Below, piece after piece: positions 63,113 through 64,000 of a stretch of DNA of 64,000 nucleotides. The DNA is from Gelidibacter sp038243395 (GTDB lineage Bacteria; Bacteroidota; Bacteroidia; Flavobacteriales; Flavobacteriaceae). Under the pieces are notes generated by a model. The model was not told the DNA's origin, did not search any database, and saw only the letters and a program-made list of their open reading frames with translations. The stretch's first letter is position 1; every line of letters starts with the position of its first letter. Made by a program: the position numbers and the translations under genes. The stretch is from contig JBBSRC010000010.1 in NCBI GenBank assembly GCA_038243395.1, forward strand, positions 5,182-69,181, given 5' to 3'.

Positions 63113-63976
63113 CTACCCTAAGTAGGTTTTTAATATTTTGCTTCGTGAGGTGTGTTTCAACCTACGAATTGCTTTTTCTTTAATTTGACGGACACGTTCA
63201 CGCGTTAAATCAAAGGTCTCTCCAATTTCTTCTAAGGTCATTGGATGTTGATCTCCTAAACCAAAATACAAACGAATCACATCAGCTTCACGAGGGGTCA
63301 AAGTCTCTAAGGCACGCTCTATTTCAGTACGTAAAGATTCATGCAACAAGTCCCTATCAGGATTAGGAGATTCTCCAGAACGCAATACGTCGTACAAGTT
63401 TGAATCTTCACCTTCCACCAAAGGCGCATCCATAGATACGTGACGGCCAGAGTTTTTCATGGACTCTTTCACGTCATTGATGGTCATGTCCAATTCTTTG
63501 GCTATCTCCTCTGCACTTGGCGGACGTTCATGACTTTGCTCTAAAAAAGCAAAAGTCTTATTGATTTTGTTAATCGAGCCAATTTTATTCAATGGCAAAC
63601 GGACAATACGCGACTGCTCAGCCAACGCTTGTAAAATGGATTGACGAATCCACCATACCGCATATGAAATAAATTTGAATCCACGTGTTTCATCAAAACG
63701 TTGGGCTGCTTTGATCAGACCTAAGTTACCTTCATTGATTAAATCAGGTAAGGTCAAGCCTTGGTTTTGATATTGTTTTGCTACCGATACAACAAAACGT
63801 AGATTGGCCTTGGTTAATTTCTCTAAAGCCAGTTGATCGCCAGCTTTAATTCGTTGTGCCAATTCTACTTCCTCGTCAGCAGTAATTAAGTCAACTTTTC
63901 CAATTTCTTGAAGATACTTGTCTAGCGAAGCGGTTTCCCTATTGGTAACTTGCTTCGTAATTTTGAGTTGTCTCAT
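63113..63976 (-). CDS. rpoD: primary sigma factor RpoD/SigA
   Basis: The 287-residue protein is a short Bacteroidota-type primary sigma factor lacking the long region-1.1 insert. Region 1.2/2 has LDKYLQEIGKVDLITADEEV, NLRFVVSVAKQYQNQGL, PDLINEGNLGLIKAAQRFD and FISYAVWWIRQSILQAL (-10 recognition). Region 3 has KTFAFLEQSH and region 4 has LTPREADVIRLYFGLG and the helix-turn-helix DLTRERVRQIKEKAIRRL. It directs RNA polymerase to TAnnTTTG-type promoters such as those in this window. The window ends 24 bases beyond its ATG, so its promoter is not visible. Confidence 0.97.
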   Translation of the reverse strand: MRQLKITKQVTNRETASLDKYLQEIGKVDLITADEEVELAQRIKAGDQLALEKLTKANLRFVVSVAKQYQNQGLTLPDLINEGNLGLIKAAQRFDETRGFKFISYAVWWIRQSILQALAEQSRIVRLPLNKIGSINKINKTFAFLEQSHERPPSAEEIAKELDMTINDVKESMKNSGRHVSMDAPLVEGEDSNLYDVLRSGESPNPDRDLLHESLRTEIERALETLTPREADVIRLYFGLGDQHPMTLEEIGETFDLTRERVRQIKEKAIRRLKHTSRSKILKTYLG

Positions 63977-64000
63977 TTAAATGTGTCTCTCTAGTTTTAA

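Overview
The window is chromosomal DNA from a member of the Bacteroidota, most likely a marine-type Flavobacteriaceae. The evidence is a Bacteroidota-style division cluster with a long-tailed FtsZ, a type IX secretion (T9SS) sorting-tail protein, an UpxY-type NusG paralogue leading a surface-polysaccharide locus, -7 promoter boxes of the form TAnnTTTG, almost no Shine-Dalgarno sequences, frequent TTG starts and AT-rich DNA. I cannot name the genus from sequence alone.

Region 1 (1-13.3 kb) is the peptidoglycan/division (dcw) cluster on the + strand: murE (5' end missing), mraY, a four-helix-bundle gene, murD, ftsW, murG, murC, ftsQ, ftsA, ftsZ. A terminator, a yqeY-like gene and tRNA-Arg(TCG) follow. 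The spacers carry repeats: a shared element after murE and murG, a 35-bp element that supplies the start codons of ftsW and murG, and a series of hairpins between ftsA and ftsZ. Three 93-bp units follow the tRNA.

Region 2 (13.9-19.7 kb, - strand) is, read 5' to 3': a T9SS cargo-like protein, then a separate compact group made of a 59-residue exported-looking peptide, an HPr-kinase-like P-loop protein, a nucleotidyltransferase of the NTP_transf_5 type and a small outer-membrane barrel. The kinase/nucleotidyltransferase pair resembles lasso-peptide tailoring genes, but no cyclase or leader protease is present. I regard this as the best candidate for an undescribed system.

Region 3 (20.1-59.9 kb, + strand) is a large Wzx/Wzy-type capsule or exopolysaccharide locus. 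It begins with upxY and nucleotide-sugar genes (UDP-glucose dehydrogenase, a UDP-glucuronate epimerase-like enzyme, WbpB-like and WbpD-like enzymes, a TviB/WbpO-like dehydrogenase). It continues with a Wzx flippase, an MsbA-like ABC exporter, ten glycosyltransferases, four acyl/acetyltransferases, two ATP-grasp enzymes, a CapK-like adenylate-forming enzyme, an EpsG-like polymerase and a protein with a ParB-like motif. It ends with a WecA-like initiating transferase, a Wza lipoprotein and the Wzc tyrosine kinase. A cysQ gene and a HEPN/MNT toxin-antitoxin pair on the opposite strand lie inside it. The gaps in its first third are full of short dispersed and heptameric repeats.

Region 4 (60-64 kb) is ordinary chromosome again: a CBS-domain protein, rpe, a 1.4-kb repeat-rich spacer and rpoD.
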